Shown piece by piece: positions 37,501 through 49,292 of a stretch of DNA of 64,000 nt. The stretch is from the NCBI RefSeq assembly GCF_017589495.1, contig NC_063198.1:23865486-23929485 (forward strand). The letters run 5' to 3'. Position 1 is the stretch's first letter; each line of letters starts with the position of its first letter. The position numbers and the translations under genes are program-made. The notes under the pieces were generated by a model that was given only the letters and a program-made list of their open reading frames with translations, did no database searches and was not told the DNA's origin. Source of the stretch: Alosa alosa (Eukaryota > Chordata > Actinopteri > Clupeiformes > Clupeidae).

Positions 37501-40500
37501 GATTTGCGCCATAGGCAGTAAAAGACTCCGCCATCTTTTGTCAATATTTTCCGCTGAAAAAGTTTCAAACTATGACCAGAGAATGTCTAATAACGGCCTT
37601 TCCACCAATCAGAGGCATCACTGTGGGATTGTGGGTAATGAAGTACTTATCCAAGAGATCGCAAATAAAAGGCATTTATCTCAAAACAAGGTTAGTGCCC
37701 CATGAACTCTTGGTGTCTATAGGAGCATATACAATCGCTTGGTACAGCCGTAGCTGGTTTTAAGTCTACCACGTGCAGTTAAGTTTTTATTGCTTATACC
37801 GCAATTGTCAATGGAGAAATTGCATTGAATTTTTGCATCCGGCATCGGCTGTGGGCGGGACTGTGCAGCTCTATTAACGTTTTTCATGTGACGTATTCTA
37901 GGTTCTATAGCTTTGTTTACATTCAGCTGGTAGGCAAGGGACAAGTTGAACCCATTGAACATCGTTGTCTGCAGCTGCCTCTCAGTAGACTACATCTCTG
38001 TGTTTCAGCAATGTCAACATTTCAGGCATCAATAAAGGTGATGATGAAACGTTATCCCATTGTTCAATATTTGATAGCCTGTCACAGGAACGTTGTTTCG
38101 CTAAAATCGCCCTGATTTGGTGCATTGATCTGTATCGAGAACCTGCATGTAGCCTAATGGTAGCCTAACTTTTTCTCTGTTCAAAACTTCGGTTTACACG
38201 AAGACGATAGTCTTTCTTAGAAGCTGTGAAATTTGACCAGAAAGGAACATGTCTTCCTTCTGAAAGCTGACACAAAATCAAACAATATTTGATCATTTAA
38301 CTTCAACTGAACAGCGACAGGTTTTGGTAGGCAGTAGACTCAGCAGACTTTTAAATGGTAGCCTAGAAGCTACTGTTACTGTATAGCCAGCGTCAGTCAG
38401 CATCATAACATTAATGGCGTTAGTCATGAATCCTGTAACATATTATATCATATAACAGCGATGGCTTATTCCAAGACGATCTGCATGGATATAAACCACC
38501 CAGAAAAAAACTCAGAATGCGAAAGTGATAAAGTTCATTAATTGTGTGAAACTTTTTATTAGTTATCCATTGCAGCATCGCCTATATTAGGCCGTTATGC
38601 TAGCTCAGCCTTTAAATATGTTGTTATTTTGGTCATGTGGACTTGATTAAACGGGTAAAGATAATTCATAAACTGCTTATTTCTTACATGACTGAAGCAG
38701 TAGCCTAGGTTCAACAGTGGTGTTTGAGGTTGCTGTGTTAAGTTGTTGTGTGTGATCACTAAACTATTAGGATCAAATCAGTTTATTTTGACATAATGGA
38801 AGCCTAAGACCTGTAACGTTAGCCTGTAGCACAAAAGCCTATTCTGTTTTCATTTATTAGCATTTGTTGTGATTATATAATCAAATGACACACATGATAA
38901 CTTGAAATAGAAGGACAGAAGATAGGTGATTGATGTCCACAAGCATGAATTTCACGAGACAAATTAGAACAAACTGTTCCGGTAAAAATAATCTTGCCAT
39001 GTTTAAAATGCTGCACTTTTTCCCTTCATAGCCTGTCTCTGGCAAATCATTTTTGGATTACTGTAGATAGTTGTATTTTAGCCTACTGTCTACGAAGACG
39101 TAGGCTATCTTGAGAATAAAAGACTTCACAGCTGCTAACGATCATCCTCCACAACCAGGAGGATAGGTAGGCTAAACGGTCGTTCGTTGCCTTTTTGCTT
39201 CTTATTGTAAAACCAACTGTTAGGGCCTACACAAGTGGTCGGCATCCCGGTCAATATTTGATATTAAAATTTCAATTTTGAAGCTATTTGTAACTATGTG
39301 TAGCCTATGCAACCCGACTGTTGTAGGCTTGCCTACCACTCTCTGCAGTGCCTTGCCTAGCATTCTTGCCTACCACTCTAGTTGTAAACAAACGGTCACA
39401 TGACATTATGACGTAGGTGCAAAACCTTAATACTAGGCTAAATTGACCGATCCCAAGCCCCGCCCCCTTTTGCTATGTCACAATGAGGACTTCGGAGGAC
39501 CTCGGTCAATTTTGAATTTTCTAGTGGCCATTCGGTATGACAATACGCCAGTAATGCGAATGCTATAATGCTTCTTTTGCGAGTAGCTTAAGTAACTAAA
39601 TAACTAAAGAGCTCAAAAGGTTCAAAGATAAGCCTGGGATACTTGTAGAAGTGACATCCGATATCCTGACCGTGTGAAACGTTAACACACATAGGCCTAA
39701 CTTTGCATAACTTTGATAGGCTGCTACTTTTCAGTAAAGAAATCTGAGTGTGTACGGAAAATGTTCCCTTTATTTGTGTTCATAACTAGGCTACACACAA
39801 ACACATAACTAAATCTGGTTTCCACTGATGAAACGACAACATAAGCCCCACGCGAAAAATTATACCTACCTTGCAGGAACTGAACTCGAATATTCATAAT
39901 GATTGGAAGACGCCAAAAAGAATACACCTTCAATCACGACGCCTTACACACAACAAGAATACTTTCAGCTTTGCTACCTTGCCATGTTTAACTTGGGATA
40001 GAAGACTGTTCACAGAAATAAGCTAATGATCCTTTTTTCAACAAACGAATAATAGCCTATACTGCGATGCATTATTGATGGCTGAACGAGAGATAGCCAA
40101 TGTCTTCTAAAGATCGAATCATGTGCAGATTCAAAACTATGCAGTCTCGAAATCGCCCATATTAGACCTAGGCTACTACATTGCCCACGTTTAAATTAAT
40201 TATAGCATAAGCGGGCAAGTCTAGTGTAAGACAAATCACGCCTGCAAACTGCAGATATGTCAAACGTGATAGGCATGGGTTTTAACTCGAGTGGTTTCTT
40301 TTCAATACACTTGTATCATGTTTATTTGAACTCTCCCTTCTAAAGCAGCCATTCAAAATAATAAGTAGGCTATCGGGCCTACCAAGAGAAGCTCTCCCAC
40401 CTCCCCAACATGAGCTGCTTGGCTAGTCACTCTCCCAAGTTGCGGGGAACTTGGATCTGCAGCACTTGGTCCCGTCTTCTATTAATCCTCGAAATATGGT

Positions 40501-41667
40501 TAGATTTTGTTATGGACACGTCAACACCATATTTTTGCACAGACCTGTTTATTGAATCAGTCACATCTGCAGCAAATAAGGTAAACTACCTGCTCGTGAT
40601 TACGCATAATTGTTTATCCCCAGTTAACATGCATCCCATTAAGATCCACGACACCGGATTTGTTTGTCCTCAATTTGTGGTGTTCCACCTCGTTGATAAC
40701 AGCAGACATTGTGAATGTGTCCATCTATATACTGAAGGCCTTTCTGGCCTCTGTTTTTGAATATATCAAGATTACTTGGCGCTTCAGAAATCCAGCATAC
40801 ACTGCTGCACTCGGCTAAATGGGGTGCTGCGTCCCCATGTTGAACACGCGTTCTCGCACACTTTCCTGCAAACTTGTCCGACTTAGCAACAGTAACTATG
40901 GGACTGACAATGGGAGGAGGGGCTTGGGATCGTCAAATAACATAAGCCAGCGAGTCACAAGCGCCCTCTCGTGGCTGTAGACGGTAATGTTACCTTGGTT
41001 CATGCAGAGATTTATGTCAAACAGCAGGAATCAACATTTAACAACATGTATATCTATATATAATTTAACAAGTCAGCCAAACTATGAAAAAAAAGTGCGA
41101 CTTACGGCTCCCACACACAGTTGAGTTCTGTCAACGCATGCCAGTGGGTGTTCCAGACGTTAGCTATGCAAATGACTTGAAGTATAACCAATTTGATTGG
41201 CTGGTGCCTTCTGTTGTTGTCGTCATTGGTGCAATAAAAGTGGAACTTCGACGCAAGCGATGGGAGCAACGCGACGCAACGGACACACAATTCAGTTCTG
41301 CAACCGATGATGTAAGCCCATGTAAAGTGGACGGGATGCGTCTCCAGCACTGCACCGCACACAGCTGTGTGTGGGAGCCATTATAGTCTGGAAAATACGG
41401 TAGGTATTTATGCATGTATGACTTACTCATGCCCTGGAAGACTGGCACTTCACTTGGCTCCTTCAGCACAACCTGAGAGAGAAATAGATCATTTCTTATT
41501 TTAATTACCATTAACAAATTCAAAATGAGCTTCATTGGAATGTCCAATGCGTTTCACCGAGTTGTCCCAAACCAGAAGTGGCAGTGAAAAAAACTTTTAA
41601 CAGGAGAAAACAGTGGTCATCTGCCCAGCAGCAAACTAGCAGAGAAGATAGTCCAACTTAAGAGCTA

Positions 41668-41701
<34 letters not shown>

Positions 41702-44700
41702 TATGCTTAGAGGTGCAATACCCTAATTTTGCCTCGTCCCTCTGTCTTCTCCACCTCTAGGGCCACATCCCTGACCGTCTTCCTCACGTCTCGATCATTT
41801 GTTGCCTCTTCTTCTGTACAGGTCACTTTATCACCATGGTGCTGCTTCTAAAGGTGGGTGACAACATAGCTTTAGTTGACGACAACAAGACTGTATGTGT
41901 GAGTAAGGTTGAGTGAGGTTTATTTTGTTTAGACAGTGCCAGAAAAACATATGGGTGATCATAGGATTAAGGATGTTCCTTTGGTTGATGCAGCATTCAG
42001 CCTTTATTCCAGTAACAAACCACCTTAAACACACTCGGGGGACAGACGGTGCATACTGAAACAAGAGCTTCTCAAACTATTAGCCTTCTAAAACAAACAG
42101 GTTTGGCACCCTTATTGTTGTTCTGTATGATAATTAATCTCTCCCCTTTGGCTGGGGTGGTTCTCAGTGGCCTACCCCCACACCGATACTACAATTGCTT
42201 GGCCTTATTTGCATCACAGTTTGCTTCCTGGCCCTGGGTGAGGCCACAGCATGGACCTTTCTTTGTCATCTTGATAATATACTGAATCTGAATCTGATTC
42301 TCAGATAGGGAAATCTGTAAACTGCTGTCTACCATTCCAGGCTCTCACCAGGTATTTGAAGAAGTGTTTCCATCCCTGGATGTGCCGCAGTATCTCGGAC
42401 TGAAGCTTCGCCACCTTACACAGGCGACACTGGTAGTGGGGAGGCACAGACTTACTGGGGCTCCTGTACTCCCACACATACTGCAGACCTACACACACAC
42501 ACAAACGAGAGAGAACACAGATTAAGAGTTGGAAACTAAAACCATTGAACATATACTTTGGTTGACATTTTTATAAGAAAGGGATAATGGACGGCATGGC
42601 GTTCGGTTAACAGAAATGAATGCAGTTCGAGGTGGTAATGCGAGCTCAACACAGCAGTGGAGGGGCCGTTACACCTCGTAAGTGCATTCATTTCTGTTAA
42701 CTGAACGCTGTGAAATCCATTAACCTGCTTGTACCACTGTTGCCACATGCGATCGTTCATCTGATGTTCTAATTTAAACTCTTTAAATCACCAAAATGCT
42801 CTAGTCTGTAGAACTATTTTCCACGATGTATCAACTAATCTCAACTTGCAGGGCAAGCTGCCATTACTAGTTTTAAATGGGCTGTCTATGGCCAAAAGCC
42901 ATTCGTTAGTTCCATCTCTCTCGTCAAGCGGGCACATCCCAGGATTCTGATGAACCTTCCCTTTGAGAAATAGCCATTTTACATAGCCTACTGCCATGTT
43001 ACTAAGCTAAAAGCCACCTCGTCTGTCAAATCACCATTGTATAGCTTTGATTGAACTTCAAGTTAAGTGAATTAATATACAAGTGTGATACTGCCGAATA
43101 ACTGGAGGTACTTCATAGGCGTGCGATTAACAAAAAATAATTGACGTTCTTAGCGCCGAGTTGTTGAAGATTTTGTTTCATCGTCACTAAAACGGAGGTG
43201 ATGGTGAAGGTTTACAAGTTGCGAAAACAGGCTGGCTGGCTGCGCCAGTACACGTTTTTTTAATGAAAAAGCTGTTTGGCCCGTGACGTCGGACTTAACA
43301 GCCGAATAGGAAATTCAACCAAGCAGTGGTATAATGTGTGTTTCAAGACACGTTTGCATAAGAAACCTGGATATGGTGTCTACATGAAAGAGCATCCTGG
43401 TTTTTTTTTCTAACTTACTCTAGCTAGCATACCTTTTCTCAAATTATTTCAAATAATTTCTCAAAACTAGAATAAGGGCTTATCCACAGTTCTGAAATTG
43501 GGATAAGATGCTTACATGAATGAACACAAAATCCGAATACCGATCCTGATCATAACTGGGACACTGAAGCTCACTGAACAGAATAGTGGAATGTGAACTC
43601 ACCAACAAGGCACTCTCCAGTCACGTCAGCCAGTTTCTTCTGCAGAGAGGGAATGGTCTGGATGCTGCCATTCTTTGCGGTGAACACTGGAGATGGGTAC
43701 AAATGTGTATACACAAAATGAGCGCTCACTTGGAATCACTCTCTAATCCCCCTCTCTCTCTCACACACACACAATGAAGTAATATCTTGGGATAGCGTTA
43801 TTTTCGTAACGCTACATAATGCATTCTGATGTCAAAGAGCCCTTGACGAGAGCTGAGGGACGCTAGCCAGAAGTGAGGGCGCCATCATGTTAACGTCTTT
43901 GGGCTTGGATCTGAGCCGAGGGAAACCTTCAGCTGGCCTGGACTCTGGGGGAATACTCCGTTTCAAAATGTGCACGGAACTAGACATGGCTAGACATAAG
44001 AAAATGCACATATGTTGAGTGCATGTTGTTTTTGCTCACTCAGAACCTCTTGAAAATTACAAATGTAAGGTTATGAGGGAGAAAATACTTTGTTTATAAT
44101 TGACATGGCTAGCCTATGAAGAGGATACTCTTCTGGTCACCGAGTCTTTTTGCCCATGCAAGTGCCTACAAACTCTGAGGCACACACAGTCTAAGAATGG
44201 GAGAAGTCCCACCCTGAGAGTGAACTGTTGTTACTGGGGGTGGTGAGTGAACAAATTAATCAATGCCCTAGAAATAAATAGCATATGATAGGCACTTTGT
44301 TTAGGGAACAAATGGATTGGTGCACTTGCACAACTCTAGGGTCCTGTGTAGATTGCCCTCAAGTGCATCATGTATATCAAAGGGAACTCATTTGCAAATT
44401 TGGGCATTTTGTATTGGCTAAGGAAGAGCCCACTTGGGTCAGCCACAACTCCTACAACTCCCTGTGGATCTCGCTCAAAGACAGAGCACTTAGTATGAGG
44501 TTCGAAGGCCCCATTAGTACATATGGCCAAAACCACACATTTGGACCTGGCTGATAGGCATAGCTCCTTACGGATGTAACCTGCGGCGTGTTTCGACTGC
44601 GCTTGCCCAAGCTCAAAGCTGCGCAATTGCAATACCTCAGACTGGTAGGCAGATGTGCTAGCAAAGAAGCTAAAGCCCAAGGGTGTTAGCACCTGTTGCT

Positions 44701-46543
44701 AGCATGTCTGTTAAGGCGTCGAGAGGGATGTTTAAGTACCGCAAAGCTACTGTGCTGAGGAAAATGATGTTGAGAAACCACGTGTGGTGAGACAGTGGTC
44801 CAGCAATGGTTGTTATTGTAACCACCCTTTTGATGCATGTAAACAAGAAACAAGAAGGCTGTTTGCCTACATTACCCTACCAAGATGCTGACTGATGACT
44901 GACTGGTGCCAGTTACTGATACCACAACACCATGGAAAAAGGCAATGGAGTACAGGGTGGGGTCATGCCTGCAGGGCATTATTCGTCCACCATTACACTC
45001 CAAGTGCCAGGCACAACCGATGACCAATCATCAAGGGCCTAGCGCTGCATCTCACCCATACACTGACAATGCCAACAGTCTGTTACCAGCACAACTTGCT
45101 TCCCATCACTTGAATGGCTCACAGAGCATGGCATCAGTCTTGTCAGTAACACCCACAACTCTACCTACACATCCAGCCAGCCCCCACCCCCAAGTCCAGA
45201 CCAAGGCTCCCTCAGACATGACACCCCAGTTGGCACAGTAACCTTTGAAAAAAAACTGTGCAGGGGGGTGTAGGGACTGCTCTGATGACCTCTATTGAAG
45301 GTAACCAGAGGGTAAGAAAGGTCAGTTAGTTTACCCCTCAGAAGCACAACTGTGTTCAGAGGACAGGACAGGACTTACCTATCTCCGAACTGAAGCGTTG
45401 CTGGCGTTTCTGTCAGTCACCCAAAAGGTCAAAGAGAGACACACATACAGACACACAGGTGTTAGACACAGAGAGATGGGAGGACAAGAACCTTGCCACC
45501 TCCTCTCTCCTCTGATGTAGAGAAAGAGCCATGCTCTCACAGAGGCACTGGTACACATGGTGCAAATCACAACCAATGGTCTGTGTAAGACACACACCTA
45601 GTGCCCAACAAAATTATTGGTCTATATATTTTTTTTTAAAGGATTTTGAAATCTTGAGTAGAAAGCTGATACAAAATGGTAGAGTGCCCTCTATGGGGTC
45701 AAATAAGAACTTACCAGTCTTTAGTTCCCTGTACCCAGAGGCACAAAGACAAACTGAGCACACAGCAGCAAGAAGACGCCCTTAGACTTAAGAAGTAAGG
45801 GCTAAGGAGAATCAAGTATCCATTGATTATGGCAGCCAGCCACTCTGACTACCAGACCATGGTCATTAATTACAAAATGATATGGCCTATGGCAACAGAG
45901 CCCACATTTTCCGCTGGTTGAGAACGCAAAGGAGGAAAAATCCTCCCTGACACTGGTAACTGAGACCAAGAGTTGATTGAACACTGATCACAGAGTTGAT
46001 GACTGATTTGATCGTATGTAGCTATCCTATTGACCCTTTCAAGAGAGTTCCATTATCAGCATCATAGTTGGCCCCACAAGGCTTCCGTTTTAACATTCCA
46101 TATGTTATCTTAATGCAGAGGAAGTAGATTGGGAACCAAATAGAACATTCAAGCATTGTTTTTGTTTTTTTATTGTTGAAAGGGTCTATACAACTACTGT
46201 GCGTCTGCTGCTTAATTGTACTGGCATCTGTAACCTACGTGTGAGTGGAAATAATATCCATCAACGCTAGTTTCAGAGTCAGTGTGACAACCTACTGTGT
46301 CACATCAGTCTGCTGAAACACCAGGTGTAGAAAACGGCTGATGTTCTGATAGTTTTCACCTTAGGGAATTCAGAGTGCCGCTCCATGGCAAACTAGGCTA
46401 CAAGTTTCAAATCCAAATCAAGGACAGCAGCTGAAGCAGAAGGGAATGGGCCTACCCAGACCCATAGCCTAGCCTGGGCCTACCTTAACTGGAGCACCGG
46501 AGGCATTCTTGAACTTCTTTGAAGGATTTCCTGTTTTCTCCAT
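31555..46543 (-). CDS. Matrin/U1-like zinc-finger protein, unknown function, 11 coding exons
   Basis: Exons on the minus strand: 46484-46543 (ATG), 45379-45409, 43603-43686, 42349-42488, 41722-41847, 41427-41472, 33903-33987, 32727-33088, 32228-32332, 31740-31815, 31555-31577. Phases fit at each junction except exon 7, which is 85 nt here. Its duplicate at 27386-27472 has 87 nt and restores phase, giving 1140 nt (379 aa). The N terminus is basic (MEKTGNPSKKFKN). A finger near residues 79-104 reads YQCRLCK...LRHIQGWKHFFKYL with spacing C-x2-C-x11-H-x5-H, close to matrin/U1 RNA-binding fingers. An acidic/basic linker follows. Next comes a long Arg/Asp/Gly/Met-rich stretch (MSPRGSDMDMGMRRYSAG). 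After it lie a helical segment DAQIVLKVTQKLTDVLMEYR and the end SRYYN. A nuclear RNA-binding role is only an inference. I cannot name the gene. Confidence 0.8.
31948..32161. mobile_element. Small hAT-like MITE, copy 2
   Basis: The same CAGGGCTGTA...ACAGCCCTG element as at 25433-25647, carried by the second duplication copy. Confidence 0.65.
34893..36357 (+). mobile_element. 1.5-kb TIR element, left member of an inverted pair
   Basis: It begins TAGAGCATCACAGTCC and ends GGGACTGTGATGCTCTA, so it has its own inverted ends. Flanking TA dinucleotides suggest a TA target. It is followed without a gap by an inverted relative. The right breakpoint of the 6.5-kb tandem duplication (28501/35010) lies about 118 bases inside it. 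No coding capacity was recognised. Confidence 0.75.
36358..37873 (-). mobile_element. 1.5-kb TIR element, inverted relative of its neighbour
   Basis: It begins TAGAGCTGCACAGTCCTGCC and ends GGGCGGGACTGTGCAGCTCTA. Read on the minus strand it follows the element at 34893-36357 over its length, including AACTTAACTGCACGTGGTAG and CCAGCTACGGCTGTAC. It differs by substitutions and by an extra block near 36630-36900. Together the two form a palindrome of almost 3 kb centred near 36357. Confidence 0.75.
37874..39442. other. Intron/TE sequence, not classified
   Basis: AT-rich sequence with frequent TAGCCTA words, inside the nested transposon block. No exon for either strand was found. Confidence 0.35.
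39443..40936. mobile_element. Candidate TIR element (TTGACCGATCCCAAGCCCC ends)
   Basis: TTGACCGATCCCAAGCCCC at the left faces GGGGCTTGGGATCGTCAA at the right, with one base of difference in length. A plus-strand frame at 40410-40760 (116 codons) lies within it but shows no motif I can assign. It may be a remnant of an element gene or chance. Confidence 0.5.
41106..41379. mobile_element. Small inverted-repeat element (GGCTCCCACACACAG)
   Basis: GGCTCCCACACACAG at 41106 and CTGTGTGTGGGAGCC ending at 41379 are exact inverted arms around a roughly 245-bp interior without coding. It lies just inside the right end of the larger nested block. Confidence 0.6.
42582..42725. mobile_element. Hairpin MITE, about 145 bp
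   Basis: The left arm contains GCGTTCGGTTAACAGAAATG and AATGCA, then CGAGGTG. The right arm holds CACCTCG, TGCATTCATTTCTGTTAAC and TGAACGC. Arms of about 50 bp could fold into one long stem. It lies in an intron of the zinc-finger gene. Confidence 0.65.
43687..45378. other. Zinc-finger gene intron, no exon recognised
   Basis: An open plus-strand frame at 44906-45241 is Thr/Pro/His-rich and has no recognised motif. No splice-bounded minus-strand exon was found between the exons at 43603 and 45379. Confidence 0.35.
46032..46186. mobile_element. Short MITE with GACCCTTTCAA inverted ends, second copy
   Basis: Second copy of the element at 5172-5352, same orientation, without the approximately 30-base internal segment. 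It lies in intron sequence of the zinc-finger gene. Confidence 0.75.
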
Positions 46544-47421
46544 TCTGTGTGGGAGGGAGAGAGTGGGTATATTTAAAACCTATCTAGGAGTAATCCACAT
46601 TGCATGGTACATTAAGATCTAACTGTTTGCTTATTGTATATTCAGTAACGTGTTGCCATGGCGTTATTGTGGCGTTGCCCCTTCTGCAAGTAATGTTAGC
46701 TAAGTTATTGAACTCGACTTTACATGACAAATCCTATATTTATTCAGATGGTTTAATTTAAAGTTTACACACGATTTGTCATTTTCCCCACACAATTCTT
46801 TGTTTTTTCGGTTTCGTTTTTCTTCTGCTCACATCATGCAAAGGATAGGCAAGTTACACATTACGCCATCGCTTTCGATTCCTAACAAAAGCTAACAAAG
46901 AAATATATTAACGTATGTTTAGCAGCTACGTTAATAATACTGTTAAAGTCGACTGATTTGCAAAACACTTTAAGAAAGTGTAATCAAATTATCAGGAGTT
47001 AAGTAACGTTAAACACCAATCGCTAAGCAATAGTTAAAGATAACATTAGCTGCGTTAGCTGATAGCATATTTTAGCGAACTGCTAACGTTAGATAGCTAA
47101 CGTTACATTTATCGCAGTTGCAACAGCAATTTAAAAGGTAACTACTTTGAAATCATGGTGCATGATACAGTTTTTACTTAGACTGAATATGACCATACGA
47201 AAGTACACATCCTTTTTCAGTCATGGGTTATCGCAGTAAGCTAGTGTTGACGACGCAGAAACTAGCCATTTCATAAGTAGGTCAGCTGCAGGACGTAAAC
47301 AGCGATAGCTGCTAGATAGTTATCAATTCTTAGCCATTTACGTTCCTCACTAGGTATCGATGATAATTCTACATGGTTGGTGAGATACACTTGATACAGA
47401 ATTTGTAAAAAGCGTACTTAC

Positions 47422-47500
47422 CTTGCTACTTGCTCGATATCCTTTTGATAGCGTGAACACTGCCTCACATGGAAGACAGAAATACTTCCTGTTATGTGTG
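47422..47500 (-). other. Probable 5'UTR exon of the zinc-finger gene
   Basis: On the minus strand ATCGAGCAAGTAGCAAG is followed by the strong donor GTAAGTACG at 47421 and leftward. The coding ATG exon at 46484-46544 starts after a good acceptor (CCACACAG) and thus needs an upstream non-coding exon. The right boundary is unknown. Confidence 0.45.
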
Positions 47501-49292
47501 GTCAACGAGAAGGGCATATCCGCCAAGTCTCGCGGTCTCTCAGACTAAGAAGAGTTTGGTCTCTGGATTGGTTCCAACCTATTTTTTACAGTCTATGGTT
47601 CCAACATGCTTTTTTTTAAACAATTCAGTCATGCTATTTAATTGTGTATATGTCATATCAATCTAATTGAAATTGTTTTGATTGTGTAAAGATACAGTAT
47701 ATCAAATAGCCTAACAATGGGCCTACCCAATTACAGTTTTACTCAAATAATTACTTGGAAAACCAAATGAAAAAAAAAGAAGATTTATACAAGTTCGTTA
47801 AAATGGTGGATATAGCGTTTTGGAACCAAATTAAATTTTAAAATCTATCTCATCTGCTAGAATAAATGACCCCTGCACTACACTAACTGTTCCTTCAGCT
47901 ACTGTATACTATATCAAATAGCCTACTTAGCAGCAGATATATTCATGGAACCTTATTGCATATTTGACTGATGATGCTTTGAGAGGCTTGTAAAATACTT
48001 CACGTGTAATATACCAGGACCTTTATAATTTTGCTTACAGAAAAAAAAAAACATATTCAGAAGATGGCATCACCACAGTACTGCACACTGCCCTCACCCA
48101 CCTGGAGAACTGAAGCATTTTTAGAATTAGCTGTTCATTGATTATTTACCCATTAGGTGTAGGACGCTTTGGCGTGTTTAATTCCTTTTGTAACAAAATG
48201 TAGTCATCAACTCTACGTAGACGTACAGGGTAATTCAAATGGTGTGTATTAGGCCTATAATGGTTTTGTTACAATAATTACATTTGTAAAAAGGATTGTT
48301 GAGTTTTGATTGCAGAGTTTCATTTGGCATAGATGTAATTTGTTTATCTCTAAATCGTATTTAGCTGTGAGTTTTGATACAATGAGCCAACAAATTCTGC
48401 AAGAAGTGTGACAGTGGGGTAACATTTTGATAGTAGGCGCCAGACTAATAAAATTCGACAGGCTACAGAATTCGATCAAAGAGTATAGTTACTTCTCTTT
48501 GATTCGATGTAGGTAACATCTGTTTTTAGGCCGGACAATGCTGTGCATTATCGGTCAGCGAAAGATTATCTTGTCATGTCTGAACGTACGCCTGTGCAAA
48601 GGTTTGTTTATAAACGTTATACTCAGCTCCCAAATATGCCCACACCTATAAATATTATGATATTAAATAGCTACACATTTTGTTACGGAGTTTCATGCAC
48701 ATTCCATTGAATGACAATGATCACAAACAGCGGCAGGTGGAGAAAGGTGTGGAAAGTAGCCTAGCAAAACCTTGATTAAATCAAAATAGGTGCCAGGTTC
48801 ACCTAATAAACAATTATGGGACGTTTCTGGTGCTTACACTGATTAGACAGCACGTGCGCTGGGCTCGAGCCGTGGTTTCCCCATGGCCTAACTTTAACGT
48901 AACTGTTGTAGGCCTACAAGTAGCCCAAATTAGATCGTCTTCATCGCCACTATTTAGCTCATGCTGTAGTTTAAAACCAGTTCAGTAATTAGCCACCATT
49001 TACATCCGAAAAAGTCCAGGGAAGATAAATGTCGATGATTATCAACGTCGTTTAAGGTAAGAGTTATAACCTAAGTTATAACCTAACCTAATCTGATTGT
49101 AAGTTACAATCAGATAGTGCTAGTGTACTGTTAGCTTCTACTAGTGTTACCTAAAGTTAACGTTATGTTGGCTAACATTATCTGGTTAGCAGTTTGATTC
49201 CTGTTTTTGGGCATATTGTTTGGGTTAATTGTTTTCATTTATCCGTTTTAATGGTGTTGTTATGACTTTTGTTTTTACAAAGGGAAAGAACC
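47501..49292. other. Divergent intergenic/promoter region
   Basis: AT-rich, without CpG-island character by eye. It should hold the start sites of the minus-strand zinc-finger gene and of iho1. No further coding exon was seen. Confidence 0.35.

Larger units (their letters stand above)
34085..41402. mobile_element. Nested transposon block bounded by TACCGTATTTTCCAGACTA ends
   Basis: The left end TACCGTATTTTCCAGACTA at 34085 is mirrored by TAGTCTGGAAAATACGGTA ending at 41402, a near-perfect inverted pair with TA at the outer edge. Next to the left end is CCGGACTATAAGCCGC, a motif common in fish elements of this look. The block sits in the zinc-finger intron between the exons at 33903 and 41427. 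Further elements lie inside it: 34893-36357, 36358-37873, 39443-40936 and 41106-41379. Its left end is also present at 27570 in duplication copy 1, without a right partner. No transposase ORF is visible. Confidence 0.6.

Noticed and set aside
40410..40760. 116-codon frame inside a TIR element
   Set aside because: It could be a transposase relic, but no catalytic motif is visible; not called as a gene.
44906..45241. 111-codon Thr/Pro/His-rich frame in a zinc-finger intron
   Set aside because: Low-complexity composition, wrong strand for the host gene, no exon borders.
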